From Clostridiaceae bacterium UBA5444 (GTDB taxonomy: Bacteria > Bacillota > Clostridia > Clostridiales > Oxobacteraceae), in contig DIRE01000054.1 of assembly GCA_002426575.1 (NCBI GenBank), forward strand, positions 1-34,371: DNA of 34,371 nucleotides. The letters run 5' to 3'. This document shows positions 14,853-22,563 of this stretch, one piece after another. Both the position numbers and the translations under genes were made by a program. Positions within the stretch are counted from its first letter, which is position 1. Every line of letters starts with the position of its first letter. The notes under the pieces were generated by a model that worked only from the letters and a program-made list of their open reading frames with translations, had not been told where the DNA came from and ran no database searches.

Positions 14853-16340
14853 CTAAAACTGAAAATATATAAACTGCTGAGCGTTAAATCCTGGTCCATA
14901 CATACCAAATACTAATATGCATATAACAGTTACCATATATAATGCCCATTTGAATAATACATTCTGCTCTTCTAATTTAATACGCAGATTGCCATTTCTC
15001 TTGAGCAAGTCCACTATTATAACAATTATTATGCCAATAATAGCCACTCTAAAGTCCTTAAAATCTAATCCTAACTTATAAATAGAGCCTGAAGTAAATA
15101 CCCATGGGTTAAAATACATCATATTCTTAATCAGTATCTTTGCATCGGTAAATGTATTTGCTCTAAAAAATATCCACGCAAAATCCACTAATATAAATGT
15201 TATAATCACCTGAAAGACCCTAAACCCAAATACATCTGCCTTTATATGCAGCTTTTCTATAGCCTTATCTTTAATTGGTCTTAATATATCCCCTATTACC
15301 TGGTATGCTCCATGGAGTGCTCCCCAAATTACAAAATTTGCTGCGGCCCCATGCCATAATCCACTAATCAAAAACACTGTCATAATATTAAAGTAGTTCC
15401 GCGGTTTACTACATCTATTGCCTCCTAACGGGATATACAAATAATCCTTAAACCAAGCACCAAGTGTAATGTGCCACCGCCTCCAAAACTCTTTTATAGA
15501 TTTTGATAAATAAGGTTGTCTAAAGTTTGTAGATAGCCTAAAGTCCATAACCTCTGCGGCTCCTCTTGCTATATCTGAATAAGAAGCGAAATCGCAATAT
15601 ATCTGAAATGCAAAAAAGATGGTAGCAACAATTATTTCCATGCCCTTATAATTATTAGGATTGTTGTATACCGTATTAACAAATATGGCCAGCCTATCAG
15701 CTACCACCATCTTCTCAAAAAATCCCCATAACATTAAAACCAATCCACTTTTGGCTCTACGGTAGTCAAATGAATGTTCCTCATCAAATTGATATAGCAA
15801 GTCCTTTGACTTTTCTATAGGTCCTGCAACTAATTGTGGAAAGAACGCTACAAAAAGAGCATATTTACCTAAATTTTTCTCTGCTTTAATGTCTCCTCTA
15901 TAAACATCTATGGTATAGCTTAACGCCTGAAAAGTGTAAAAGGATATTCCTACAGGAAGTAAGAAATCAAAAGTAGGTATTTGTAATGTTATATTAAATA
16001 ATGAAAATAGCCTTGTTAGGCTTGAAGTAAAAAAATTATAGTATTTAAATAAAAATAGTATGCCTAAATTGGTAAAAAGGCTTCCAAAAACCCAGAATTT
16101 CTTTAATTTAACTGACTTTTCGCCTTCAAACCTTTTATCTGCTCCCTCAATTAATAAGCCACTAAAATATGTTATCAATGTGGATGTACCAATTAAAATT
16201 GCATATTTAGGATTCCAACTCATATAAAAATAATAGCTGCCAATCAGCAACCAAACCCATCTTGCTTTATGGGGTATTAAAAAATATACAATTGTAACAA
16301 TAGGAAAAAAAGTTAAAAAATTTATTGAGTTAAATAACAA
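14853..16340 (-). CDS. MBOAT family O-acyltransferase (AlgI/DltB-like)
   Basis: A 495-residue polytopic membrane protein that brings activated acyl groups across the membrane for transfer to surface polymers. Family marks: the N-terminus MLFNSINFLTFFPIV, FFPQLVAGPIEK, FWRRWHITLGAWFKDYLYIP (conserved His290) and the catalytic His330 in GLWHGAAANF. The start is taken as TTG at 16338-16340. GGAG lies 9 bases upstream, the resulting N-terminus matches the AlgI family start, and a TATAAT at 16385-16390 places transcription downstream of an earlier in-frame ATG (16430). That ATG would add an atypical 30-residue hydrophobic extension. Likely acyl groups are acetyl or D-alanyl; acetyl is favoured because no dltA or dltC genes are present. 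It is the first gene of a two-gene operon. Confidence 0.88.
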   Translation of the reverse strand: MLFNSINFLTFFPIVTIVYFLIPHKARWVWLLIGSYYFYMSWNPKYAILIGTSTLITYFSGLLIEGADKRFEGEKSVKLKKFWVFGSLFTNLGILFLFKYYNFFTSSLTRLFSLFNITLQIPTFDFLLPVGISFYTFQALSYTIDVYRGDIKAEKNLGKYALFVAFFPQLVAGPIEKSKDLLYQFDEEHSFDYRRAKSGLVLMLWGFFEKMVVADRLAIFVNTVYNNPNNYKGMEIIVATIFFAFQIYCDFASYSDIARGAAEVMDFRLSTNFRQPYLSKSIKEFWRRWHITLGAWFKDYLYIPLGGNRCSKPRNYFNIMTVFLISGLWHGAAANFVIWGALHGAYQVIGDILRPIKDKAIEKLHIKADVFGFRVFQVIITFILVDFAWIFFRANTFTDAKILIKNMMYFNPWVFTSGSIYKLGLDFKDFRVAIIGIIIVIIVDLLKRNGNLRIKLEEQNVLFKWALYMVTVICILVFGMYGPGFNAQQFIYFQF

Positions 16341-16384
16341 TCTAATGCTCTCCAATCCATTATTTATTTGTACAACAACAAATA

Positions 16385-16393
16385 TTATACCAT
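16385..16393 (-). promoter_or_regulatory. Extended -10 promoter of the MBOAT-SGNH operon
   Basis: TG-G-TATAAT on the minus strand (16393-16385), with no clear -35. Predicted transcription start near 16378, about 38 bases before the TTG start. Confidence 0.55.
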
Positions 16394-16518
16394 ACGAAAA
16401 AATAAGAGCTACCAATTTCGATTTGCTCATATTATGTTACTTTAAGTTTAAATGCTATAGATAAAGTGCTAAAATACATTAAGATATGTATTTTACAATT
16501 GCAAAGGAAGATGCTTTT

Positions 16519-17394
16519 ATGGATAATTATGTACCTAAAATAGCTGCAATACATGATCTGTCTGGTTTTGGCAGATGCTCTTTGATGGTTATTATTCCAG
16601 TTCTATCAACCATGGGTATACAAGTTTGTCCCGTACCTACGGCCATACTTAGTACACATTCAGGTGGATTTGGAAAGTTTTCTTTTACTGACCTTACAGA
16701 TAATATGGATGACTATATTTCCCATTGGAAGAGCATAGGCATTAAATTTGATTGCATATATAGTGGATTTTTAGGTTCTGAAAGACAAATTGATATTATT
16801 AGTAACTTTTTTAAAGACTTTAAGTTAAAAAGTAATCCACTCATTGTGGTGGATCCTGTAATGGCAGACCATGGGAAGCTATATGCTACATATACCATAG
16901 AAATGAAACAAAAAATGGAGCTGCTTGTTAGAAAAGCTGATATTATAACTCCAAACTTGACTGAAACCTATTTTCTACTTAATGAACCATACCATGAAGG
17001 TGCTGTAGATGAAAAAGAGATGAAGCGTATACTAAAAAAGCTCTCTCAAATGGGGCCTAGTATGATTGTTATAACAGGTATCATGGAAAAGTGTAATCAT
17101 CGCTGCAATATAGGATATGATAAATGTAAAGATAAATATTGGAAGGTTAGATATAAGCAGATACCTGCTGATTATCCTGGTACGGGAGATGTTTTTGCAA
17201 GTGTACTCACTGGGGGCTTCCTTACAGGGGATAGCCTGCCCGTGGCAATGGATAGGGCAACTCAATTTCTATATGCAGCAATAAAGGAAACCTATAGATG
17301 CAAAACTCCTAATAGGGAAGGCATTCTACTTGAAAAGGTGCTTGGACTCCTCAATAATAGAAATATAAAGTATTCTTATGAGGCCATTTCTTAA
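16519..17394 (+). CDS. pdxK: Pyridoxal/pyridoxamine kinase (ribokinase-like)
   Basis: A 291-residue cytoplasmic kinase of the PfkB/ribokinase superfamily, most like the PdxK/PdxY group that phosphorylates B6 vitamers in pyridoxal phosphate salvage. It starts with the family pattern KIAAIHDLSGFGRCSL, has VVDPVMADHGKLY in mid-protein, and carries the C-terminal anion hole and catalytic Asp in YPGTGDVFASVL. The ATG at 16519 is chosen because AAGGA lies about 9 bases upstream; an earlier ATG at 16486 has no ribosome site. It is monocistronic and divergent from the MBOAT operon. It shows no obvious functional link with the envelope genes around it. A hydroxymethylpyrimidine kinase is less likely given the N-terminal motif. 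Confidence 0.85.
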   Translation: MDNYVPKIAAIHDLSGFGRCSLMVIIPVLSTMGIQVCPVPTAILSTHSGGFGKFSFTDLTDNMDDYISHWKSIGIKFDCIYSGFLGSERQIDIISNFFKDFKLKSNPLIVVDPVMADHGKLYATYTIEMKQKMELLVRKADIITPNLTETYFLLNEPYHEGAVDEKEMKRILKKLSQMGPSMIVITGIMEKCNHRCNIGYDKCKDKYWKVRYKQIPADYPGTGDVFASVLTGGFLTGDSLPVAMDRATQFLYAAIKETYRCKTPNREGILLEKVLGLLNNRNIKYSYEAIS

Positions 17395-17409
17395 GTGAAA
17401 AGTAATTTT

Positions 17410-17529
17410 AATCATATGGACACTGCCGCAGAAGAAATTAAAAATTATATGCTGCCCCTATATAGGACGATGAAATACAAAAGTTCTATATTGGGGCAGC
17501 ATATAATTTAGTGGCAGTTCATATGATTA
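17410..17529. repeat. Long imperfect hairpin of about 120 bp
   Basis: An inner stem of 24 bp with one mismatch, AAATTATATGCTGCCCC... / ...GGGGCAGCATATAATTT, and an outer stem AATCATATG...CTGCC / GGCAG...CATATGATT, interrupted by about 14 unpaired bases on the left. It lies between the convergent pyridoxal kinase and GT-C-like genes. It could be a bidirectional terminator, but it is much longer than needed, so a relic of a small inverted-repeat element (MITE-like) is possible. No clear target duplication is seen. Confidence 0.7.
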
Positions 17530-17532
17530 TTT

Positions 17533-19215
17533 TTATTCAGTTTCATTTAAATATTCAATCGTCGTGTCCATATCTATTTTATAACATTCCTTCATAAACT
17601 TCGGTATGTTATTCCAATTCCCAACGTTGTACCCGTAAATTGTATTAGGAACTTTTTTTAGCACCAAAACGGTTTTATCATCAGATTGATGATAAGCCTC
17701 TATTTTTTCTAGATTAAAATTTTGAGCGTATGAAGCATTCTTGTATCCTTCATAGGTGCTGCTGAAAACAACTAAAGATAAAACAATAAAGGATGCCATA
17801 ATAATATTTTTTAATAGCTTAAAATGTATATTTACAATTTCACAAAGTATTGATGCTATTACAAAAACTGATGCAGCAATAATTGCTATCTTTATGTTAG
17901 AGCCTAATGCAAAAGCAAATAAGGATAGTGATATGAAAATTTTGCTATCATAAAATTTATTAAAAGAATATACAATAAGCACCCACATAAACAGCATGGA
18001 AGGGAACATAATCTTGTATGTTCCAGCAAACCTTGAGTCTGCAACTATTAGCATTATTTGTGCACCTATTGCATTTATAGTACAAAATATGGGAAAAGGA
18101 TATCCCTCTCTTTTCAGAATCAAAATTGAAACATAAATAAGGCTAAATAGATATACTAATGCAAATGCTATAATACAAAGATTGAAAATTGTAAAATGAC
18201 CTTTGTCTGGAAAAATGGCTATATTATATTTTTTACTTAAAACAACATAGGAATATCCGCAAGCCGCCATAGATAATATAAAGGCAATGGCAGTATTAAT
18301 ATTAATCACTGGTAAACGTTTATTTTTATGATTGCTGCGATTACTTGATGAGTAATGTATAAGCCAAAATATACAGCATATGCATAATACCAATACATAT
18401 CCTAATGCAGGAGTAGAAAATATATTTGTCTTCAATAGCTCTGTAATTGACTGTTTTATATCCATACCCTTACCAGCGTTTTTCTCAAGCAAGGCCCTTT
18501 TAAGGGATCCGTAGGTTACTATTCCGTAGCCTGAAAACACGGCAATATAATATGGTATAAGTCCTCTACCAAACTTTTTATTTTCAAAAATACTAAAATA
18601 TAAAGATATTAGTATTGTAAATCCTATTGCAATCATTCCGCCCTGCTGAGTTGATGAGCCTGATAGTATTGCCAATAATACAATCCACCACTTTGCTCTA
18701 TACTGGCCTCTCTCCGTACCATAATCTTTGTAAAGCAAATAAGCATAAACCATTACAATAAATGTGGGATAAAGATAATTAAGAGAACATGCCGCATAAT
18801 AGATCGTTGTATGTGTTATTTGTATATCTAAAAGTAAAAATAAAATAGATGCTGCCAATGTAGACATTAAAAATCTTTTATCTGTGTCGTAATCGTAAGC
18901 GTAAGCGTCAAAGCCCATTCCTATCTTTGCAATAATAAGTGATGTAAGCATAATTATAATAGGATTTATTATCCTAAATAAAAATCCATTGTATCTTAAA
19001 AGTCCCATTAGCAATACATGAACCCAAACCCTTCCATTAACGTTTAGCTCCTTTACCATAAACTTTGGCAAGTAACTAATCCCATAAGAGGCATCCCTGC
19101 AATAATAAAGATCATCCGCATACATGAATATATATCTATGTATCAATAACATGGCAAGCAGTATAAAAATTAAGCCAGTATATTTTGTGTACCTTGATGT
19201 AGCCTTTTTATTCAT
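17533..19215 (-). CDS. Polytopic GT-C-like glycosyltransferase (GtrC/YfhO-type role, DUF6056-like)
   Basis: A 560-residue membrane protein with roughly a dozen hydrophobic helices. Just after the first helix is MYADDLYY (31-38), an acidic pair in the first extracellular loop as expected for GT-C enzymes that use polyprenyl-phosphate sugars, followed by NGRVWVH (60-66). I place it near the DUF6056/glucosyltransferase membrane families, without certainty. It diverges from a polyprenyl-phosphate glycosyltransferase and a GtrA flippase gene. In three-component systems (GtrA/GtrB/GtrC, or CsbB with GtcA and YfhO) the third member is such a GT-C protein, which moves the sugar onto the polymer outside. 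That is the inferred role. The start ATG has AAGGAGAC 6 bases upstream. Confidence 0.7.
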   Translation of the reverse strand: MNKKATSRYTKYTGLIFILLAMLLIHRYIFMYADDLYYCRDASYGISYLPKFMVKELNVNGRVWVHVLLMGLLRYNGFLFRIINPIIIMLTSLIIAKIGMGFDAYAYDYDTDKRFLMSTLAASILFLLLDIQITHTTIYYAACSLNYLYPTFIVMVYAYLLYKDYGTERGQYRAKWWIVLLAILSGSSTQQGGMIAIGFTILISLYFSIFENKKFGRGLIPYYIAVFSGYGIVTYGSLKRALLEKNAGKGMDIKQSITELLKTNIFSTPALGYVLVLCICCIFWLIHYSSSNRSNHKNKRLPVININTAIAFILSMAACGYSYVVLSKKYNIAIFPDKGHFTIFNLCIIAFALVYLFSLIYVSILILKREGYPFPIFCTINAIGAQIMLIVADSRFAGTYKIMFPSMLFMWVLIVYSFNKFYDSKIFISLSLFAFALGSNIKIAIIAASVFVIASILCEIVNIHFKLLKNIIMASFIVLSLVVFSSTYEGYKNASYAQNFNLEKIEAYHQSDDKTVLVLKKVPNTIYGYNVGNWNNIPKFMKECYKIDMDTTIEYLNETE

Positions 19216-19262
19216 ATTGTGTCTCCTTCAAGTCAAAAATTTTGTCCATTAGTCCTTCAGAT

Positions 19263-19291
19263 ATAATATACTATTTAAAGCCCTCTTACAA
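19263..19291 (-). promoter_or_regulatory. Promoter of the GT-C-like gene
   Basis: On the minus strand, TTGTAA (19291-19286), 17 bases, TATTAT (19268-19263), about 50 bases before the ATG. Confidence 0.6.
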
Positions 19292-19425
19292 TCCCTTTAA
19301 GCATAAAGCTCTACAATACGACAATATATGACAAATACGTGGATTAATGTATGTATGAAAACCTCTGCTAAATGTGTTAAAATAAATATTGTCGAATTTT
19401 GTTGCTTATAAGTAGGGGGATTAAA

Positions 19426-20358
19426 GTGATTTCAATAATAATGCCTGTATATAATGAAGGGGAACAAATATACCAAAACGTAGTAGAGGTAATGCAAATA
19501 TTAAATAGAAATAAAATTGAATATCAGTTTGTGCTAGTTGATGATGGCTCGCGTGATAATACTTTAAGTGAATTAAATAGATTGTATAAAAATTATAAAA
19601 ATGTATCAGTTATACAATTAACTAGAAACTTTGGAAAAGAGGCTGCATTATGTGCGGCACTAGAAAATGCATCTGGTGATGCATGCTTAGTACTTGATGC
19701 TGACCTGCAGCACCCTGCAGAGTTAATTCCTGAGATGGTGCGCCTTTGGAGTAAAGAGGGGTATGATGTTGTTGAGGGCGTTAAGTCTGATAGGGGCAGT
19801 GAATCTTTATTTGGAAAAATAGCTGCATTGACATTTTATAAAATATTTAATAAAACATCTGGAATAAACCTTGAGAGCGCATCAGATTTTAAACTATTAG
19901 ATAGAAAGGTAGTAGAGGCGTGGAAGTCACTTAATGAGTCCATTACTTTCTTCCGTGGTATGTCCGCTTGGGTAGGTTTTAACCGGATCCAAATACCATT
20001 TGAAGTAAAAAAAAGAACCAATGGAAACTCAAAATGGTCTGCTAAAAGTCTAACAAAACTTGCTGTACAGTCTATTACATCATATACTTCAGCACCTCTT
20101 TATATGATTACACTGCTAGGCGTTATTATGCTTTTTATAGATTTTATATTGCTTATACAAACATTATTTATGAAATTTAGCGGAAAAGCATTGACAGGTT
20201 TTACAACGGTCATAATTCTATTGCTAGGTACTGGTAGTTGTATTATGATAAGTTTAGGGATTATTGGCGTATATATTTCAAAAATCTACGATGAAATAAA
20301 AAATAGGCCGAGATATTTAATTGCAAAAAAACAAGGAAAAGGATTTTTAAATGGTTAA
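19426..20358 (+). CDS. Polyprenyl-phosphate glycosyltransferase (GtrB/CsbB-like GT2)
   Basis: A 310-residue family-2 glycosyltransferase: a cytoplasmic GT-A domain with IIMPVYNEG (4-12), VDDGS (38-42) and the metal-binding DADLQHP (91-97), then two C-terminal transmembrane helices (about 225-255 and 263-292). It ends in a basic tail. Enzymes of this type (GtrB, CsbB, DPM1-like) transfer glucose or GlcNAc from a nucleotide sugar to undecaprenyl phosphate. The following gtrA gene overlaps it by 8 bases, so the two are translated together. The start is GTG at 19426 with TAGGGGG 6 bases upstream; a TTG nine codons earlier lacks a site. Which sugar it uses cannot be read from the sequence. Confidence 0.88.
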   Translation: MISIIMPVYNEGEQIYQNVVEVMQILNRNKIEYQFVLVDDGSRDNTLSELNRLYKNYKNVSVIQLTRNFGKEAALCAALENASGDACLVLDADLQHPAELIPEMVRLWSKEGYDVVEGVKSDRGSESLFGKIAALTFYKIFNKTSGINLESASDFKLLDRKVVEAWKSLNESITFFRGMSAWVGFNRIQIPFEVKKRTNGNSKWSAKSLTKLAVQSITSYTSAPLYMITLLGVIMLFIDFILLIQTLFMKFSGKALTGFTTVIILLLGTGSCIMISLGIIGVYISKIYDEIKNRPRYLIAKKQGKGFLNG

Positions 20359-20764
20359 TGTTAACAGTAAATTACATGAGATAATTAAAAACAAAGATAC
20401 CCAAAGGCAATTTATGAAGTATTTACTTGTTGGAGGTTCTACTGCACTAATTGAGCTTACGCTATACACCTTATTTAGAAGGGTTATACATTTAGAACTT
20501 GCCGTATCAAATATTTCTGCAACTGTTTGCGCCACCACTTTTAATTTTATTGTTAATAGGGGATGGTCTTTTAAAGCAGCTTCTAATTTGTCCCGCAGTC
20601 TGGTTATGTATCTGTTGTTATTTTGTTTTAACACCATATTTAGCACATTTATGATTTCCAATATGGTTAGGTGGGGGCTATATGATGTGCTGGCCAAGGT
20701 TATAACCATGGGTATTGTAACAATGTGGAATTTTGTACTTTATCATAAGGTAATCTTTAAATAA
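20351..20764 (+). CDS. gtrA: GtrA/GtcA-like flippase of polyprenyl-phosphate sugars
   Basis: A 137-residue protein with four transmembrane helices (about 18-40, 50-68, 80-102, 110-132), beginning its core with RQFMKYLLVGGSTALIELTLY, the usual GtrA-family opening. GtrA proteins are thought to flip the polyprenyl-phosphate sugar made by the GtrB partner to the outer face of the membrane. In Gram-positive bacteria the homologue GtcA takes part in teichoic acid glycosylation. The ATG lies within the end of the upstream glycosyltransferase gene, with AAGGA about 10 bases before it. A strong bidirectional terminator follows. Confidence 0.88.
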   Translation: MVNVNSKLHEIIKNKDTQRQFMKYLLVGGSTALIELTLYTLFRRVIHLELAVSNISATVCATTFNFIVNRGWSFKAASNLSRSLVMYLLLFCFNTIFSTFMISNMVRWGLYDVLAKVITMGIVTMWNFVLYHKVIFK

Positions 20765-20770
20765 GTTTAT

Positions 20771-20819
20771 ATAAATAATAACCGGCTATTTATATATTAA
20801 ATAGTCGGTTATTATTTAT
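20771..20819. terminator. Bidirectional terminator-like hairpin
   Basis: A stem of about 22 bp with one G-T pair, ATAAATAATAACCGGCTATT / AATAGTCGGTTATTATTTAT, and a 5-nt loop, between the convergent gtrA and coiled-coil genes. The GC core is small and the flanks are AT-rich. Confidence 0.75.
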
Positions 20820-20833
20820 ATTTTAAAAAACGT

Positions 20834-21772
20834 TTACCTTGAAATAATCAATTCTTTTTTTCTATTTTCAATGCTTTTAATGTTATTATCTATTTGCTTT
20901 TCATTCTTATTAAGATCATATATTATACCGCTTATTTTGTTATATAATTTTTTTAACTTCTCACGATCCTCTCTAATCCTGCTTCTTACATTTAAATCAG
21001 TAAATATGTTGTCAAACCAATAATCAATTGCTCTTGTGGTTCCATCTATACCTGAGAAATCTGCATACCCAAGTAAAGCCACATCCGAAAGTTCTTTCTC
21101 TAAATCTTTTATCTGAGAATACAATCTATTAAAGGTTTCTTTAGCATTATCAATGTTGTCATATTTTGCTACATGGCTTATTATCCCGCCTTTAGTCCAA
21201 ACATCATAAGTGGCCCATCCTTCAGCACTATCTAGATACCCAATTACAGCATCTATTGTGCTTTTTACCCTAGTAGCCGCCCTAATTGCTTCATCGATTT
21301 CAATAGACTGTTTTGCAAGTGTTTTACGTTCCTCCTCTAGCTGCATATATTGAGCATATACTTCACTTGCAACATCTCTTATAATCTCTTGTTCCCTTCT
21401 TTTTATCTCAGAGTCATATGTATCTTTATCACGATTTAGCTCATATATCCTATTGCTTAACTCATCCTTCTGTATATATAGGTTATTGATCCTATCACAA
21501 GCTTTATCATATTCTATTTTAGCGGCAATCATCTCTTTAGTTTCTTTGTCAATCTTATTATCATATTTTCCAATAAGCTTTAATATTATTGAAGAAAATG
21601 ATTCCTTCTTAAGCTTTTCTACATCTAGTGATTCTGCTTCATACTTTCTAAGAAGCACTTTAACATCACCCTCAGCCTTATATGTAGCCTTTCTTAACTT
21701 TTCCATATGCTCTTCTAATACAGGAATCATTCCTATATTGTTCCTTATTTCCATCAAGCTCTCGCTATCCAT
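20834..21772 (-). CDS. Unrecognised coiled-coil cytoplasmic protein
   Basis: A 312-residue hydrophilic protein with no signal peptide or transmembrane span. I do not recognise a named family. Two long coiled coils are evident: residues about 5-150 (charged heptad pattern with KLRK, KIEYDKACDRINNL, REQEIIRD, QLEEERKTLAKQ) and about 215-310 (EETFNR-like region, IKDLEKELS, REDREKLKKLYNK, NKNEKQID). Between and after them is a more globular, aromatic-rich stretch (about 180-265) with GYLDSAEGWATYDVWTKGG and DYWFDNIFTDL. No ATP-binding or metal motif is seen. The ATG is preceded by GGGGGACT at 5 bases. It lies just upstream, on the same strand, of nothing obviously related, and the ogt gene precedes it by 50 bases, so they may share a transcript. 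A scaffold or stress-envelope role is only a guess. Confidence 0.7.
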   Translation of the reverse strand: MDSESLMEIRNNIGMIPVLEEHMEKLRKATYKAEGDVKVLLRKYEAESLDVEKLKKESFSSIILKLIGKYDNKIDKETKEMIAAKIEYDKACDRINNLYIQKDELSNRIYELNRDKDTYDSEIKRREQEIIRDVASEVYAQYMQLEEERKTLAKQSIEIDEAIRAATRVKSTIDAVIGYLDSAEGWATYDVWTKGGIISHVAKYDNIDNAKETFNRLYSQIKDLEKELSDVALLGYADFSGIDGTTRAIDYWFDNIFTDLNVRSRIREDREKLKKLYNKISGIIYDLNKNEKQIDNNIKSIENRKKELIISR

Positions 21773-21822
21773 TTTAGTCCCCCATGATATTTTATTTTGA
21801 AAGATTATTAAAACACCTTCTT

Positions 21823-22296
21823 CTATATTATACCATATATGTTCCCCTCAAGCCTTAGCAGTTTCTCTTTAATGTCTAATCCTCCAGCATATCCTGTAAG
21901 ATTACCACTTTTGCCTATTACTCTATGGCATGGAATAATAATTGGTATTGGATTTTTACTGCAAGCAGCACCAACTGCACGGGCTGATTTAGGCCTTCCT
22001 ATTTCTTCTGCCACCTGCTTATAAGTTAGTGTCCTGCCATATGGAATTTCACATAGGCATCCCCATACTTCCTTCATAAATGGAGTTCCTGCAGGATCTA
22101 ATGGCAATGAAAAATGTTTAAGCCCACCTTCAAAATACCTTTTAATTTGATCTGCTGCTTCTTTTAAAATAGGTGATTCAAATATATCAATTTCCAGTGG
22201 TAATTCCTCTCCCTGGAAATATATGGCTGCTATTTTGCCGTTTTTATCTTCTATAGCTATTTTACCTATATCAGTTTTGTAATAAAACAAGCTCAT
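21823..22296 (-). CDS. ogt: Methylated-DNA-[protein]-cysteine S-methyltransferase
   Basis: A 157-residue DNA repair protein that removes methyl groups from O6-methylguanine by irreversible transfer to its own cysteine. The active site IIPCHRVIG has Cys123. The helix-turn-helix region RTLTYKQVAEEIGRPKSARAVGAA (about 88-111) precedes it, and GYAGGLDIKEKLLRLEG follows. Length matches Ogt-type enzymes. The start ATG (22294-22296) has AAGGAGAA about 10 bases upstream; the longer frame starting 17 codons earlier has no ribosome site and runs almost up to the DUF3006 stop codon. It lies 41 bases after the DUF3006 gene on the same strand and may be co-transcribed. Confidence 0.93.
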   Translation of the reverse strand: MSLFYYKTDIGKIAIEDKNGKIAAIYFQGEELPLEIDIFESPILKEAADQIKRYFEGGLKHFSLPLDPAGTPFMKEVWGCLCEIPYGRTLTYKQVAEEIGRPKSARAVGAACSKNPIPIIIPCHRVIGKSGNLTGYAGGLDIKEKLLRLEGNIYGII

Positions 22297-22337
22297 ATTT
22301 ATTATTCTCCTTAAAATATTAGGCTTTGCTTTAGCAA

Positions 22338-22550
22338 CTAATTCCACAAATCATCCATTAATGCCTGAATCCTTTTTCTTCTTTCTTCTGTTGCATCTTT
22401 ATCTATAGTTATAGTATTGCCATCAATAATTAGCACATCGCCTTCTTTTGCATCTAATGGAATCTCTCCCCTGTCTATATCCATCATTTCTTTATCTTCC
22501 TTTTCGCATACTGCATATTTCCCTTCAAATCTATCTATTATAACTTTCAT
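22338..22550 (-). CDS. DUF3006 small protein
   Basis: A 70-residue acidic protein matching the DUF3006 pattern: MKVIIDRFEGKYAVCE at the start, then DIDRGEIPLDAKEGDVL (24-40) and a charged helical end. The function of the family is unknown. Members are commonly encoded directly beside secreted ComEC-like metallo-beta-lactamase proteins, and here the gene follows one by 13 bases on the same strand. The ATG has AAGGAGG at 8-9 bases. A longer frame beginning 16 codons upstream overlaps the previous gene and lacks a ribosome site. Confidence 0.85.
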   Translation of the reverse strand: MKVIIDRFEGKYAVCEKEDKEMMDIDRGEIPLDAKEGDVLIIDGNTITIDKDATEERRKRIQALMDDLWN

Positions 22551-22563
22551 AATATTTTCCTCC

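Noticed and set aside
16341..16430. N-terminal extension of the MBOAT protein
   Set aside because: It lies upstream of the predicted transcription start, has no ribosome site, and family members start at MLFNS.
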